Shown: in pieces, positions 15,495 to 24,018 of the stretch
Position numbering within the stretch: the stretch's first letter is position 1
How the letters are laid out: each line of letters opens with the position of its first letter
Assembly: GCF_006716815.1 (NCBI RefSeq)
Contig: NZ_VFPS01000007.1
Coordinates: forward strand, 1 to 64,000
DNA length: 64,000 nucleotides
Reading direction: 5' to 3'
Origin: Microbacterium lacticum
GTDB taxonomy: Bacteria > Actinomycetota > Actinomycetes > Actinomycetales > Microbacteriaceae
Translations under genes and position numbers: made by a program
The notes under the pieces: model-generated
Told to the model about the DNA's origin: nothing
Database searches by the model: none
What the model saw: the letters and a program-made list of their open reading frames with translations, nothing else

Positions 15495-17242
15495 GCACCG
15501 ACACGACGACGGGCGCGGCCACGCCCGGTGCCACGACCACCGCGCCGCTCTTGTCGATCCGCGATCTCGCGGTGCAGTACCGCACCCGCACCGGGGTCGT
15601 CGAGGCCGTCCGCGGCGTCTCGTTCGATGTCGAGGCGGGCGCCGTCACCGCTCTCGTCGGCGAGTCGGGATCGGGGAAGACCACCGTCGCCCAGTCGGTG
15701 ATCGGCCTGCTCGCCGCGAACGGGCACGTCTCGGCGGGCAGCATCGCGCTGAACGAGCGCACCGACGGCCTCACCGAGCTCGTCGGGCTGTCCGAGCGGC
15801 GCTGGCGGCGCCTGCGCGGCCGGTGCATCGCCCTCATCCCGCAAGACCCCGGCAACTCGCTGAATCCGGTCGCGACGATCGGGTGGAGCGTCGGCGAGTC
15901 GCTGCGCATCCACGGCTGGACAGACCGCGCCGCGATCCACGCGCGCGTGATCGATCTGCTCGGCCGGGTCGGCATCGACGACCCCGAAGCGCGGTCGCGG
16001 CAATACCCGCACGAGCTGTCGGGCGGCATGCGGCAGCGCGTGCTCATCGCCGCGGCCATCGCGCTCGAGCCCGAGCTGATCATCGCCGACGAGCCCACGA
16101 GCGCCCTCGATGTCACCGTCGCCCGCACGGTACTCGACCTGCTCGACGATCTGCGTGCCGAGTCGGGCACGGGCATCCTGTTCATCACGCACGATCTCGC
16201 CGTCGCGGCCGACCGCTCCGACCGTATCGTCGTCATGCGCGGCGGCCAGGTGCAGGAGCAGGGCGAGACTGCCCGCGTGCTCGCCACTCCGACCTCGGAG
16301 TACACCCGCACCCTGCTCGCCGACGCCCCCTCGCTCGCCCGCGTCGTCGAGCGCCGCGCGCCGGATGCCTCGGCCGCCGCCGCGGCGGAGCGCTCCCTCG
16401 TCGAGGTGACCGCGCTCACGCAGGAGTTCCGCCGCCCCGGCCGGCCGCCGCTGCGCGCCGTCGACGACGTGAGCTTCACCGTCGCGCGCGGCACGACGCA
16501 CGCCCTCGTGGGCGAATCGGGATCGGGGAAGACGACCACGGGGCGCTCGATCGCCGGGTTCAACCGCCCGACGAGCGGGACGATCCGCGTGGGCGACACC
16601 GACGTGACCGCGCTCACCGGGGCGCGGGAGCGGCGGGCGTTCCACCGCCGCACGCAGCTCGTCTACCAGAACCCGTACGCGTCGCTCGACCCGCGCCAGC
16701 GCATCGCCGACATCCTCGCCGAGCCGCTGCGGAACTTCTCCCTCGACACCCGCGCGGAGCGCGCCGACCGCGTCGCGCACCACCTCGAGCTCGTCTCGCT
16801 CGCGCCCGAGCTCGCGTCGAGGCATCCGCGTGAGCTCTCCGGCGGGCAGCGCCAGCGCGTCGCGATCGCGCGGGCGCTGATCGTCGAACCCGAGCTCGTC
16901 GTGCTCGACGAGGCGGTGTCGGCGCTCGATGTCACCGTGCAGGCGCAGATCCTGCGCCTCCTCGCGCGACTGCAGGAGGAGCTCGGTCTCACCTACGTGT
17001 TCATCTCGCACGACCTCGCGGTCGTGCGGCAGATCTCCGACACGGTGTCGGTGCTGCAGCGCGGCCGCCAGGTCGAGCACGGCACGGCCGAGGACGTCTT
17101 CACGCATCCGCAGCACCCGTACACGCGGCAGCTGCTCGCCGCGATCCCGGGACGGTCGCTCCGCGCCGGTGCCGAACACGCCGCCGAACCCACCCCCGAC
17201 CCCACACCCGACGAGCTCCCATCAGAAGAGGTGCACGCATGA
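15491..17242 (+). CDS. Fused tandem oligopeptide ABC ATPase (DppD-DppF in one chain)
   Basis: A 583-residue protein containing two full ABC ATPase domains. The first has Walker A GESGSGKTT near residue 57, signature LSGGMRQRV and Walker B LIIADEPTSALD; the second has Walker A GESGSGKTT near residue 341, signature LSGGQRQRV and Walker B LVVLDEAVSALD. Each is followed by the OppD/OppF C-terminal extension (TPTSEYTRTLL and HPQHPYTRQLL). In many bacteria these are two separate genes. It powers import through the preceding permeases. It overlaps the luciferase-like gene by 4 bp. Confidence 0.95.
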   Translation: MSTDTTTGAATPGATTTAPLLSIRDLAVQYRTRTGVVEAVRGVSFDVEAGAVTALVGESGSGKTTVAQSVIGLLAANGHVSAGSIALNERTDGLTELVGLSERRWRRLRGRCIALIPQDPGNSLNPVATIGWSVGESLRIHGWTDRAAIHARVIDLLGRVGIDDPEARSRQYPHELSGGMRQRVLIAAAIALEPELIIADEPTSALDVTVARTVLDLLDDLRAESGTGILFITHDLAVAADRSDRIVVMRGGQVQEQGETARVLATPTSEYTRTLLADAPSLARVVERRAPDASAAAAAERSLVEVTALTQEFRRPGRPPLRAVDDVSFTVARGTTHALVGESGSGKTTTGRSIAGFNRPTSGTIRVGDTDVTALTGARERRAFHRRTQLVYQNPYASLDPRQRIADILAEPLRNFSLDTRAERADRVAHHLELVSLAPELASRHPRELSGGQRQRVAIARALIVEPELVVLDEAVSALDVTVQAQILRLLARLQEELGLTYVFISHDLAVVRQISDTVSVLQRGRQVEHGTAEDVFTHPQHPYTRQLLAAIPGRSLRAGAEHAAEPTPDPTPDELPSEEVHA

Positions 17243-18321
17243 CCGGACCCCGTCTCGGGTTCTTCACCCGCCTGCTCGAAGAGGCCTCCGCCGCCGACCG
17301 CTACCGGTTCGCGCTCGAACAGATCGAGCAGGCCGAGCGCAGCGGCTTCGCCTCCGCGTGGGTCGCGCAGCACCACTTCGGCGAGCACGAGGGCGGTCTG
17401 CCCTCGCCGTTCGTGCTGCTCGCCGCCGCCGCCGAGCGCACCTCGCGGATCGGGCTCGGCACGGCCGTCGTGACCCTCCCGATCGACGACCCGCTGCGGG
17501 TCGCCGAAGACGCCGTCGTGCTCGACCAGCTGAGCGACGGGCGCGTGCAGCTGGGGCTCGCCACCGGCGGCACCCCATCGTCGTTCGCGGCGTTCGGGCG
17601 CGACTCCGACCGCCGACGCGAGATCTTCGCCGACCATGTCGAGGTGCTCCTCGACGCGCTCGAAGGACGGGGCATCCGCGGCACGTCCTCCCGCATCTAC
17701 CCCGCCGCCGGCGATCTCGGCGAACGCGTCTGGCAGGCCACGTTCTCGGTCGACGGCGGTCGTCGCGCGGGCGAGCGCGGCGACGGACTGCTCCTCTCGC
17801 GCACGCAGCCGCGACCGGCGGATGCCCCGGACGCGCCCCTGCACGACCTGCAGCTGCCGATCATCGCGGCCTACCGCGACGCGCTGCCGGACGGCGCCCC
17901 CGTGCGAGTGCTCGCCTCGCGCACCGCGCTCGTCGTCGACCCCGAGAACCGCACCCGCGCGCTGGAGCTGGCCGACGCGGGCCTGCGCCAGCTCGCCCGC
18001 ACGATGTTCGGGCTCGACACCGACGGCCTCTCGATCGACGAGCTCGCCCGCATCACCGACACGCACGTCGGCACCGTCGACGAGGTGGTCGCCTCGCTCG
18101 GCGCCGACCAGACCCTCGCCGCCGCGACCGACGTCTCCTTCCAGGTGCACTCGGTCGCCGCGACGCACGAGCTCACCCTGCGCTCGCTGCAGCTGCTCGC
18201 CGACGAGGTCGCGCCGCGCCTCGGCCTGTCGACCGGCCCCGAGGCCGCCGACGCACTCCGCCACGCCCACCGCCCGCTCGTGACCGCGCGCCCGGGCGAC
18301 ACCCCGAGGGAGATCTCATGA
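17239..18321 (+). CDS. Luciferase-like FMN-dependent monooxygenase (KPN_01858-like)
   Basis: A 360-residue TIM-barrel flavin monooxygenase of the bacterial luciferase superfamily. Visible blocks are RLGFFTRLLEE, ERSGFASAWVAQHHFGEHEG, TSRIGLGTAVVTLPIDDPLRVAEDAVVLDQLSDGRVQLGLATGG and a FGRD segment, matching the KPN_01858-type subfamily that co-occurs with peptide-type ABC transporters and CMD proteins. Members use reduced FMN and oxygen to oxidise small organic substrates; the substrate of this subgroup is not known to me. Its 4-bp overlaps on both sides imply a single transcript with the transporter. Confidence 0.88.
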   Translation: MTGPRLGFFTRLLEEASAADRYRFALEQIEQAERSGFASAWVAQHHFGEHEGGLPSPFVLLAAAAERTSRIGLGTAVVTLPIDDPLRVAEDAVVLDQLSDGRVQLGLATGGTPSSFAAFGRDSDRRREIFADHVEVLLDALEGRGIRGTSSRIYPAAGDLGERVWQATFSVDGGRRAGERGDGLLLSRTQPRPADAPDAPLHDLQLPIIAAYRDALPDGAPVRVLASRTALVVDPENRTRALELADAGLRQLARTMFGLDTDGLSIDELARITDTHVGTVDEVVASLGADQTLAAATDVSFQVHSVAATHELTLRSLQLLADEVAPRLGLSTGPEAADALRHAHRPLVTARPGDTPREIS

Positions 18322-18950
18322 CGACCGCGTCCGCCGACATCATCGACCTGCTCGCCGGCATCGCCCCCGGCGACGCGCTCGCCGCCGTGCGCGACCAGCG
18401 CGCCCAGGCCCGCGAGAACGCGCAGCGCAGCTTCGAGGCGCTGCTCGAACCCGCCGAGCCCGGCACGTTCCCGCTCGCCGAGCGCTACGCCGTCGCCGCT
18501 TTCGTCGCCCGGCTGCACGGCTTCGACGCGGCCGCCGACTTCTACGACGACCTGCTCGCCGACGAGGCGCCCGAGCTGGCGACCCGGGTCGCCGCGGCGG
18601 CCGCGTCGGGCCGTGCGGACGGACCCTACGGCGCGTACCGAGAGCCGAACCTCGCCGGCGAATCGGTCGAGGGACCGCGCTGGGAGCCCGAGCCCGAGCT
18701 CACCGCCGCCCTCGGTGGCCGACTCGCCGCGGCCCTGACGCACGCGCACCTGCTCGTCTTCCGCCCTCGCGAGGCGCGGGCTGCGGCGCTCCAGGCGCTC
18801 GTGGATGCCGGGTGGTCGGCCGACGACATCGTCTCGCTCTCCCAGCTGATCGCCTTCCTCACCTTCCAGCTGCGGGTGGCGTGGGGGCTCCGCGTGCTGG
18901 CCGCGGCGCCGGCATCCGCCGCCACCGTTCTGGAAGGAGCCGACCGATGA
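18318..18950 (+). CDS. CMD domain protein (Avi_7170-like)
   Basis: A 210-residue helical protein of the carboxymuconolactone-decarboxylase-like superfamily, the Avi_7170-type partner found beside KPN_01858-like monooxygenases. It starts ADIIDLLAGIAPGDALAAVRDQR and contains RYAVAAFVARLHGF and a later VDAGWSADDIVSLSQLIAFLTFQLRVAWGLRVL. The redox CxxC motif of AhpD is absent, so it is unlikely to be a peroxidase itself and may be a structural or substrate-handling partner of the next protein. It overlaps neighbours by 4 bp at both ends. Confidence 0.82.
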   Translation: MTTASADIIDLLAGIAPGDALAAVRDQRAQARENAQRSFEALLEPAEPGTFPLAERYAVAAFVARLHGFDAAADFYDDLLADEAPELATRVAAAAASGRADGPYGAYREPNLAGESVEGPRWEPEPELTAALGGRLAAALTHAHLLVFRPREARAAALQALVDAGWSADDIVSLSQLIAFLTFQLRVAWGLRVLAAAPASAATVLEGADR

Positions 18951-19561
18951 CCGCGATCATCACCGAGTACGACGAACTCGCCCGCCCCGAGGCGTTCACC
19001 CAGCAGGGTCTCGGCTGGGTGCCCTGGCTCGCGCCGGTCGACGAGGACGCCCTCACCGACCTGCAGCGCGACGCGCTGATCGAGCCGGCGCGCGCGGCGA
19101 TGCCGTACTTCCGGCTGCTCGCCCGCGACCCCGAGGCGCTGCGAGCCCGCACCCTCACCGACCTCGACATCTTCTACAACGTCTCGGGCGGCCTCGGACG
19201 GGCCGAGCGCGAGCTCGCCGCGGCGGCCACCTCCCGACGCAACGGCTGCGTCTTCTGCGCCTCGGTGCACGCCGCCGCCGCGACCCGCGAGTCGGGCCGG
19301 GAGGCCGACGTGCAGCGCCTGCTCGACGAGGGCACCGGCGCCGATCTCGGCGACGATACCTGGAACGCCGTCGTCGAGGCATCCGTCGCCCTCGCCGACA
19401 CGCCCCTCGACTTCGGCCCCGACCACATCGCGCGCCTCCGCGCCGCGGGGCTCGGCGACGCCGAGATCGTCGACGTCATCGGCGGTGCGGCGTTCTTCAA
19501 CTGGGCGAACCGGCTCATGCTCTCGCTCGGCGAGCCCGAAGTGCCCGCCCGGCGCCACTGA
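18947..19561 (+). CDS. Alkylhydroperoxidase AhpD-like protein (Avi_7169-like)
   Basis: A 204-residue protein of the AhpD/CMD superfamily. The redox motif CVFCASVH is complete: Cys101, Cys104 and His108 match the C-x-x-C-x-x-x-H of AhpD. Flanking blocks are LTDLDIFYNVSGGLGRAERELAAAATSRRNG before it and GLGDAEIVDVIGGAAFFNWANRLMLSLGEPE after it. It is the Avi_7169-type partner in this cluster and may remove peroxide or a reactive product formed by the flavin monooxygenase. It overlaps the previous gene by 4 bp; a 66-bp pyrimidine-rich gap separates it from the VOC gene. Confidence 0.87.
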   Translation: MTAIITEYDELARPEAFTQQGLGWVPWLAPVDEDALTDLQRDALIEPARAAMPYFRLLARDPEALRARTLTDLDIFYNVSGGLGRAERELAAAATSRRNGCVFCASVHAAAATRESGREADVQRLLDEGTGADLGDDTWNAVVEASVALADTPLDFGPDHIARLRAAGLGDAEIVDVIGGAAFFNWANRLMLSLGEPEVPARRH

Positions 19562-19627
19562 GCGCGCCGCGGCATCCTCTCCCCTTCCCGATCCCTTCTT
19601 CCCGACCTTTCAGCAGACAGGCATCCC

Positions 19628-20275
19628 GTGAGCATCCCCACCCTCCTCGACCACGTCGTGATCGCCGGCCCCGACCTGGGCGCCCTGATCGACTGGTTCG
19701 CCGAGCGCACCGGCGTCGTCGCGGCGCCCGGTGGCGCGCACCCGACCGGCACCGCCAACGCTCTCGTCGCCCTCACGATCGACGGCGAACGGGGGCCGCA
19801 GTACATCGAGCTCATCGGCCCGAACCCCGACCGCCCCGAACCGGAGCTGCCCGAGACCTTCGGCATCGCGACCCTCGAGAGCCCGAGCGTGCAGGCGTAC
19901 GCCGTGCATCCCGCCGACATCGAGGCCACCGTCGCCGCGGCGCGCGCGGGCGGATACGACCCCGGCGACGTCAGCGATCTGTCGCGGCGCACCCCCGACG
20001 GCACGCTGCTCGAATGGCGTCTGACGCGCGGCGAGTCGCGGCGGCTCGACGTGCCCTTCCTCATCGACTGGGGCGCGACGCCGCAGCCGGGGCTGAGCGA
20101 CATCCCGTCGATCGAGCTCGTCTCCCTCGTGCGCGCCGAGGCCGACCCGGCGCCGCTTCGGGCCGTGCTCGACGCGTTCGACCTCGGCGACGGCGTCGCC
20201 GCCGTCGAGCAGACGGATGCCTCGGGCTATCGCCTCACGCTCCGCCGCGCCGACGGCGAGCTCGTCGAGCTGTGA
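19628..20275 (+). CDS. VOC/glyoxalase-like protein
   Basis: A 215-residue protein beginning VSIPTLLDHVVIAGPDLGALIDWFAERTGVVAAPGGAHPTGTAN, the opening of the glyoxalase-like (Glyoxalase_3) family with its first metal-ligand histidine in LDHV. A second half follows (QYIELIGPNPDRPEPE, then TPDGTLLEWRLTRGESRRLDVPFLIDWG). Such proteins act as metal-dependent lyases, isomerases or dioxygenases on small substrates. GTG start. It overlaps the broken M20 gene by 4 bp, so it is the penultimate gene of the transport and oxidation operon. Confidence 0.82.
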   Translation: MSIPTLLDHVVIAGPDLGALIDWFAERTGVVAAPGGAHPTGTANALVALTIDGERGPQYIELIGPNPDRPEPELPETFGIATLESPSVQAYAVHPADIEATVAAARAGGYDPGDVSDLSRRTPDGTLLEWRLTRGESRRLDVPFLIDWGATPQPGLSDIPSIELVSLVRAEADPAPLRAVLDAFDLGDGVAAVEQTDASGYRLTLRRADGELVEL

Positions 20276-21290
20276 CCGGAGCGGCGAGCGTCGACGCCGA
20301 GGTCGCGGCGACGCTGGCGACCCTGCGCCCCGAGCTCGCCCGCCTCGCGCGCGAGCTCTACGACGAGCCGGAGATCGGGTTCGCCGAGCACGCGTCGGCC
20401 GCGCGCCTCGCGGCGCTGCTCACGAGCCACGGCGCCGAGGTCGAGGTCGGCGTGTTCGGGCTGCCGACCGCGCTCCGCGCGACGTTCCCCGCCGCCGACG
20501 GCGGGGCGCCGGCCGCGGAGACATCCGACGTCGAGGCATCCGACGTCGAGGCATCCGACCCGGAGGCATCCGCCCCGCACTTCGCGATCATCGCGGAGTA
20601 CGACGCGCTGCCCGGCATCGGCCACGCGTGCGGGCACAACATCATCGCCGGAGTGGCGGTGGGCGCCTTCCTCGCGGCCGCGCCGATCGTCGCACGGCTC
20701 GGCGGCCGGCTGTCGCTGATCGGCACGCCCGCCGAAGAGAACGGCGGTGGCAAAGAGCTGATCATCCGCGCCGGCGGGTTCGACGACGTGGATGCCGCGG
20801 GCATGGTGCATCCGAGCTCGGGAGCAGGCACCACGCCGGTGCTCGGCCAGCGCACGACCGGGGTGCGCCGCGTCGCGGTGACCTACCACGGCCGCGCCGC
20901 GCACGCCGCGGGGGCGCCGTGGCTCGGCCGGAACGCCCTCGACGGGGTCGTCACGGGGTATCAGGGCGTCGCGCAGCTGCGCCAGCACATCCTCCCCCGC
21001 CGCCCCCGGCCGTGGTGCCGCAGGGCGGACCCTCGACCGACATGGGCAACGTCAGTCGCGTCGTCCCGTCGATCCATCCCTCGATCGGGCTCGGCGGTCC
21101 CGACGACGTGTTCCCGCACAACGCCGACTTCGCCGATCTGACGGTGCTGCCGCCGGCGCTCGACGCCCTCGTCGATGCGGCTGCCGCGCTCGCCGCGACC
21201 GCCGTGGACTACGTCGCCGACCCCGACCTGCGCGCCGCGGCGGCGGCGGAGTTCGAGGCATCCGGCGGTCCGTTCCGCGGGGAGAGCTGA
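20272..21290 (+). pseudogene. M20-family amidohydrolase gene broken by an internal deletion
   Basis: The first part, from the GTG at 20272, encodes a clear M20 aminoacylase/amidohydrolase: RELYDEPEIGFAEHASAARL, HFAIIAEYDALPGIGHACGHNI (metal-ligand His and Asp), IGTPAEENGGGKELII (catalytic Glu-Glu) and TYHGRAAHAAGAPWLGRNALDGV. Near 20995-21010 the reading frame changes. The family C-terminal part then appears in the +1 frame (PSTDMGNVSRVVPSIHPSIGLGG, ending ASGGPFRGES at 21290). The roughly 120 residues that normally lie between these blocks are missing, so this is a deletion rather than a point frameshift. Without the frame shift back, translation ends at 21141. It is the last gene of the operon; family members remove acyl groups from amino acids. 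Confidence 0.85.
20518..20574 (+). repeat. 15-bp in-frame tandem repeat in the M20 gene
   Basis: Four units of a 15-bp repeat of the form GAGGCATCCGACGTC start at 20518, 20533, 20548 and 20563, encoding ETSDV-EASDV-EASDP-EASA. They lie between the first and second conserved blocks of the amidohydrolase, where family members have no such insert. Each unit contains GGCATCC or a one-base variant. Confidence 0.88.
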
Positions 21291-21343
21291 CCGGCACGCA
21301 CCCGACCCGCGCGCGGCACGGCTCGCCCGGGCAGGATGGACAC

Positions 21344-23128
21344 ATGGGTATCGAGGTGTGGGCGCCGCGCGCGGCGCGAGTGCGACTGCGGCGGCCGGGG
21401 CACGACGACGTCGAGCTGACGGCGGGGGATGCCGGGTGGTGGAGCGTCGACGTGACTCTCGAAGGCGGCGACGAGTACGGCTTCGTGCTGGGGGACGCGG
21501 AGGCGGCCCGGCCCGATCCGCGCTCGCGGCGCCAGCCCCGCGGCGTGCACGAGCTCTCGGCCTGGGACGACGGCACGTCGTTCGCCTGGACCGACGGCGA
21601 GTGGACCGGGCGCGACCTGGCATCCGCTCTGATCTACGAGCTGCACCTCGGCACGTTCACCCCCGAGGGCACGCTCGACGCCGCGATCGGCAAGCTGCCG
21701 CACCTCGTCGAGCTCGGGGTGACCCACGTGGAGCTCCTCCCCGTCAACGGCTTCAACGGTACGCACAACTGGGGCTACGACGGCGTGCTCTGGTACACCG
21801 TGCAGGAGGACTACGGCGGGCCGGAGGCCTACCGGCGCTTCGTGGATGCCGCGCACGCGGCCGGCATCGCCGTGATCCAGGACGTCGTGTACAACCACCT
21901 CGGACCCTCCGGCAACTACCTACCCGAGTACGGTCCGTACCTGCGCGACGGGCAGAACACCACGTGGGGCGCGAGCGTCAACCTCGACGAGCGGGCCGTG
22001 CGCGACTACATCACGGACAACGCCCTGATGTGGCTGCGCGACTACCACGTCGACGGTCTGCGGCTCGACGCCGTGCACGCCCTGCACGAGTCGGCGGGGA
22101 GCCCCACGCACCTCCTGCAGGAGATCGCCGAGCGCTCCGATGCGCTCAGCGCCGAGCTCGGGCGACCGCTCAGCCTCATCGCCGAGAGCGACCTCAACGA
22201 CCCGGTCATGATCCTGCCGCGCAGCGCCGGCGGATACGGCCTCAGCGCGCAGTGGGTCGACGACTGGCATCACGCCGTGCACGTCGCGCTCACCGGCGAG
22301 ACCGCCGGGTACTACGCCGACTTCGCCGACCCGCAGGCGCTGCCGAAGACGTGGGCGGGCGGTTTCTACCACGACGGCACCTACTCGTCGTTCCGCGGCA
22401 AGAACTGGGGGGCGCCGGTGCCGCCCGAGGTGCCCTCGACGCGGTTCGTCGAGTTCGCGCAGGACCACGACCAGATCGGCAACCGCGCCGCCGGCGACCG
22501 GCTCAGCCAGCGCCTCTCGTTCGCGCGGCTGCAGATCGCCGCGGTGCTGACGATGACGGCGCCGGGCACGCCGATGCTGTTCATGGGCGAGGAGTGGGGC
22601 GCCTCGACCCCGTGGCAGTTCTTCACCTCGCACCCCGAGCCCGAGCTCGCCGAAGCCACCCGCAAGGGGCGCACAGCCGAGTTCGCCGCGATGGGCTGGG
22701 ATGAGTCGCTCGTGCCCGACCCGAACGACCCGGCGACGTTCGAGCGCTCGAAGCTCGACTGGGCCGAGGCGACCGGCGGCGACCACCGCCGGCTGCTGCA
22801 GGGCTACCGCATGCTCGCGCGGCTCCGCCGAGAGCGCCCCGAGCTCACCGATCCGGACCGCGCGGGCCACACCGGCGAACACGTCGCGCCGGGGCGCTGG
22901 GTGCTCCACCGCGGCGCGGCGGCGGTGTACGTCAACCTCTCGGAGACCGACTGGGCGGTCGAGGTCGGCGACGACCAGGAGATCTGGCTGGCGACCACGA
23001 CCGCGCACGACGGGGCACCGGTCGAGGAGGGCCCGGTGACGCTCTCGCCCGACTCCGTCGCCGTCATCGGACCGCGCCTCACCCCGCCGATGTCGCGGGG
23101 GTACGCGGAGTACGTCCAGGCCGAGTGA
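21344..23128 (+). CDS. treZ: Malto-oligosyltrehalose trehalohydrolase TreZ
   Basis: A 594-residue GH13 enzyme that cleaves trehalose from the end produced by TreY. It opens with the short N-terminal beta domain (MGIEVWAPRAARVRLR), then the barrel: LIYELHLGTFTPEGTLDAAIGKL, GVTHVELLPVNGFNG, GIAVIQDVVYNHLGPSGNY, YHVDGLRLDAVHAL (nucleophile Asp), LIAESDLNDP (acid/base Glu) and VEFAQDHDQIGNRAAGDR (third acid). ATG with AGGATGG upstream. It completes the TreXYZ route with glgX and treY, from which it is separated by the ABC transporter cluster. Confidence 0.96.
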   Translation: MGIEVWAPRAARVRLRRPGHDDVELTAGDAGWWSVDVTLEGGDEYGFVLGDAEAARPDPRSRRQPRGVHELSAWDDGTSFAWTDGEWTGRDLASALIYELHLGTFTPEGTLDAAIGKLPHLVELGVTHVELLPVNGFNGTHNWGYDGVLWYTVQEDYGGPEAYRRFVDAAHAAGIAVIQDVVYNHLGPSGNYLPEYGPYLRDGQNTTWGASVNLDERAVRDYITDNALMWLRDYHVDGLRLDAVHALHESAGSPTHLLQEIAERSDALSAELGRPLSLIAESDLNDPVMILPRSAGGYGLSAQWVDDWHHAVHVALTGETAGYYADFADPQALPKTWAGGFYHDGTYSSFRGKNWGAPVPPEVPSTRFVEFAQDHDQIGNRAAGDRLSQRLSFARLQIAAVLTMTAPGTPMLFMGEEWGASTPWQFFTSHPEPELAEATRKGRTAEFAAMGWDESLVPDPNDPATFERSKLDWAEATGGDHRRLLQGYRMLARLRRERPELTDPDRAGHTGEHVAPGRWVLHRGAAAVYVNLSETDWAVEVGDDQEIWLATTTAHDGAPVEEGPVTLSPDSVAVIGPRLTPPMSRGYAEYVQAE

Positions 23129-23191
23129 CGCGCACGCCCGGGACTGTCAAGGGTCTGCCGCGAGACGGCCCCGGCGCATACCGTTGAGGGC

Positions 23192-24013
23192 ATGAACGCC
23201 GCGGCCCGCTCAGGATCAGACCTCGCCCGCCAGATCGTCGTCATCTCGGCGGTGGTGTTCATGATCATCGCGGCGATGGTCGGCGTCGGGCTGTTCGGCG
23301 GCACCAATGTGCGCGATCTGCAGGGCGGGGCGCTCGACGCGGATGCCACGGTGCTCGCGCCGGGCCGTCAGGCGTTCTCGATCTGGTCGGTGATCTACCT
23401 GCTGATGATCGCGTACGCGGTGTGGCAGGCGCTCCCCGGACAGCGCGCGCGGCAGCGCCAGCGCCGCGCCGGGTGGTGGATCGCCCTCACGGCGGTGCTC
23501 AACGGCCTGTGGCTGCTCACAGCGCAGTTCCTGAACCTGTTCGCCACCGTCGTCGCCATCGTCATCCTGCTCGTGGCGCTCGCCGCCACCTATCGGCTGC
23601 TCGTGCTCGTGCCCGCCGAGGGCTGGGGCGATCGCATCCTGATGGACGTCACCGTCGGCATGCACCTCGGCTGGGTGTCGCTCGCGACGGTCGCGAACGT
23701 CACCGCCTGGCTCGCCGCCGACGTCGTGCCGGACCTCGACGCCCGCACGCAGGTCGTGTGGGGCGTGATCGTGCTCATCGTGGTCGCGCTCGTCGGGCTG
23801 GGCATCGCCCTCGGCACCCGCGGAGCGGGCATCGTGACGCGGACCGCCCCCGCCCTCGCGATGGCGTGGGGGCTCGTCTGGATCGGCGTCGCCCGGCTCA
23901 CCGGTCAGCCGCACACCGTCGGCGTCGCCGTGACGGCGTTCATCGTCGCCGTGGTCATCGTCGCCGCACCGCTCGTGCGGCTGCCGCAGCGGAGCCCCGT
24001 CGCGGTGCGCTGA
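23192..24013 (+). CDS. TspO/MBR-like (tryptophan-rich sensory) membrane protein
   Basis: A 273-residue integral membrane protein with about seven hydrophobic segments. The arrangement AFSIWSVIYLLMIAYAVWQALPGQ, followed by NGLWLLTAQFLNLFATVVAIVILL and MHLGWVSLATVANVTAWLAA, is that of the longer actinobacterial TspO/MBR-related proteins labelled tryptophan-rich sensory protein. TspO proteins bind porphyrins and hydrophobic ligands; the function of this longer subgroup is not defined. TACCGT at 23179-23184 lies 7 nt before the ATG, suggesting a leaderless transcript. It converges with the amidotransferase gene only 5 bp away. Confidence 0.75.
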   Translation: MNAAARSGSDLARQIVVISAVVFMIIAAMVGVGLFGGTNVRDLQGGALDADATVLAPGRQAFSIWSVIYLLMIAYAVWQALPGQRARQRQRRAGWWIALTAVLNGLWLLTAQFLNLFATVVAIVILLVALAATYRLLVLVPAEGWGDRILMDVTVGMHLGWVSLATVANVTAWLAADVVPDLDARTQVVWGVIVLIVVALVGLGIALGTRGAGIVTRTAPALAMAWGLVWIGVARLTGQPHTVGVAVTAFIVAVVIVAAPLVRLPQRSPVAVR

Positions 24014-24018
24014 GCGGG

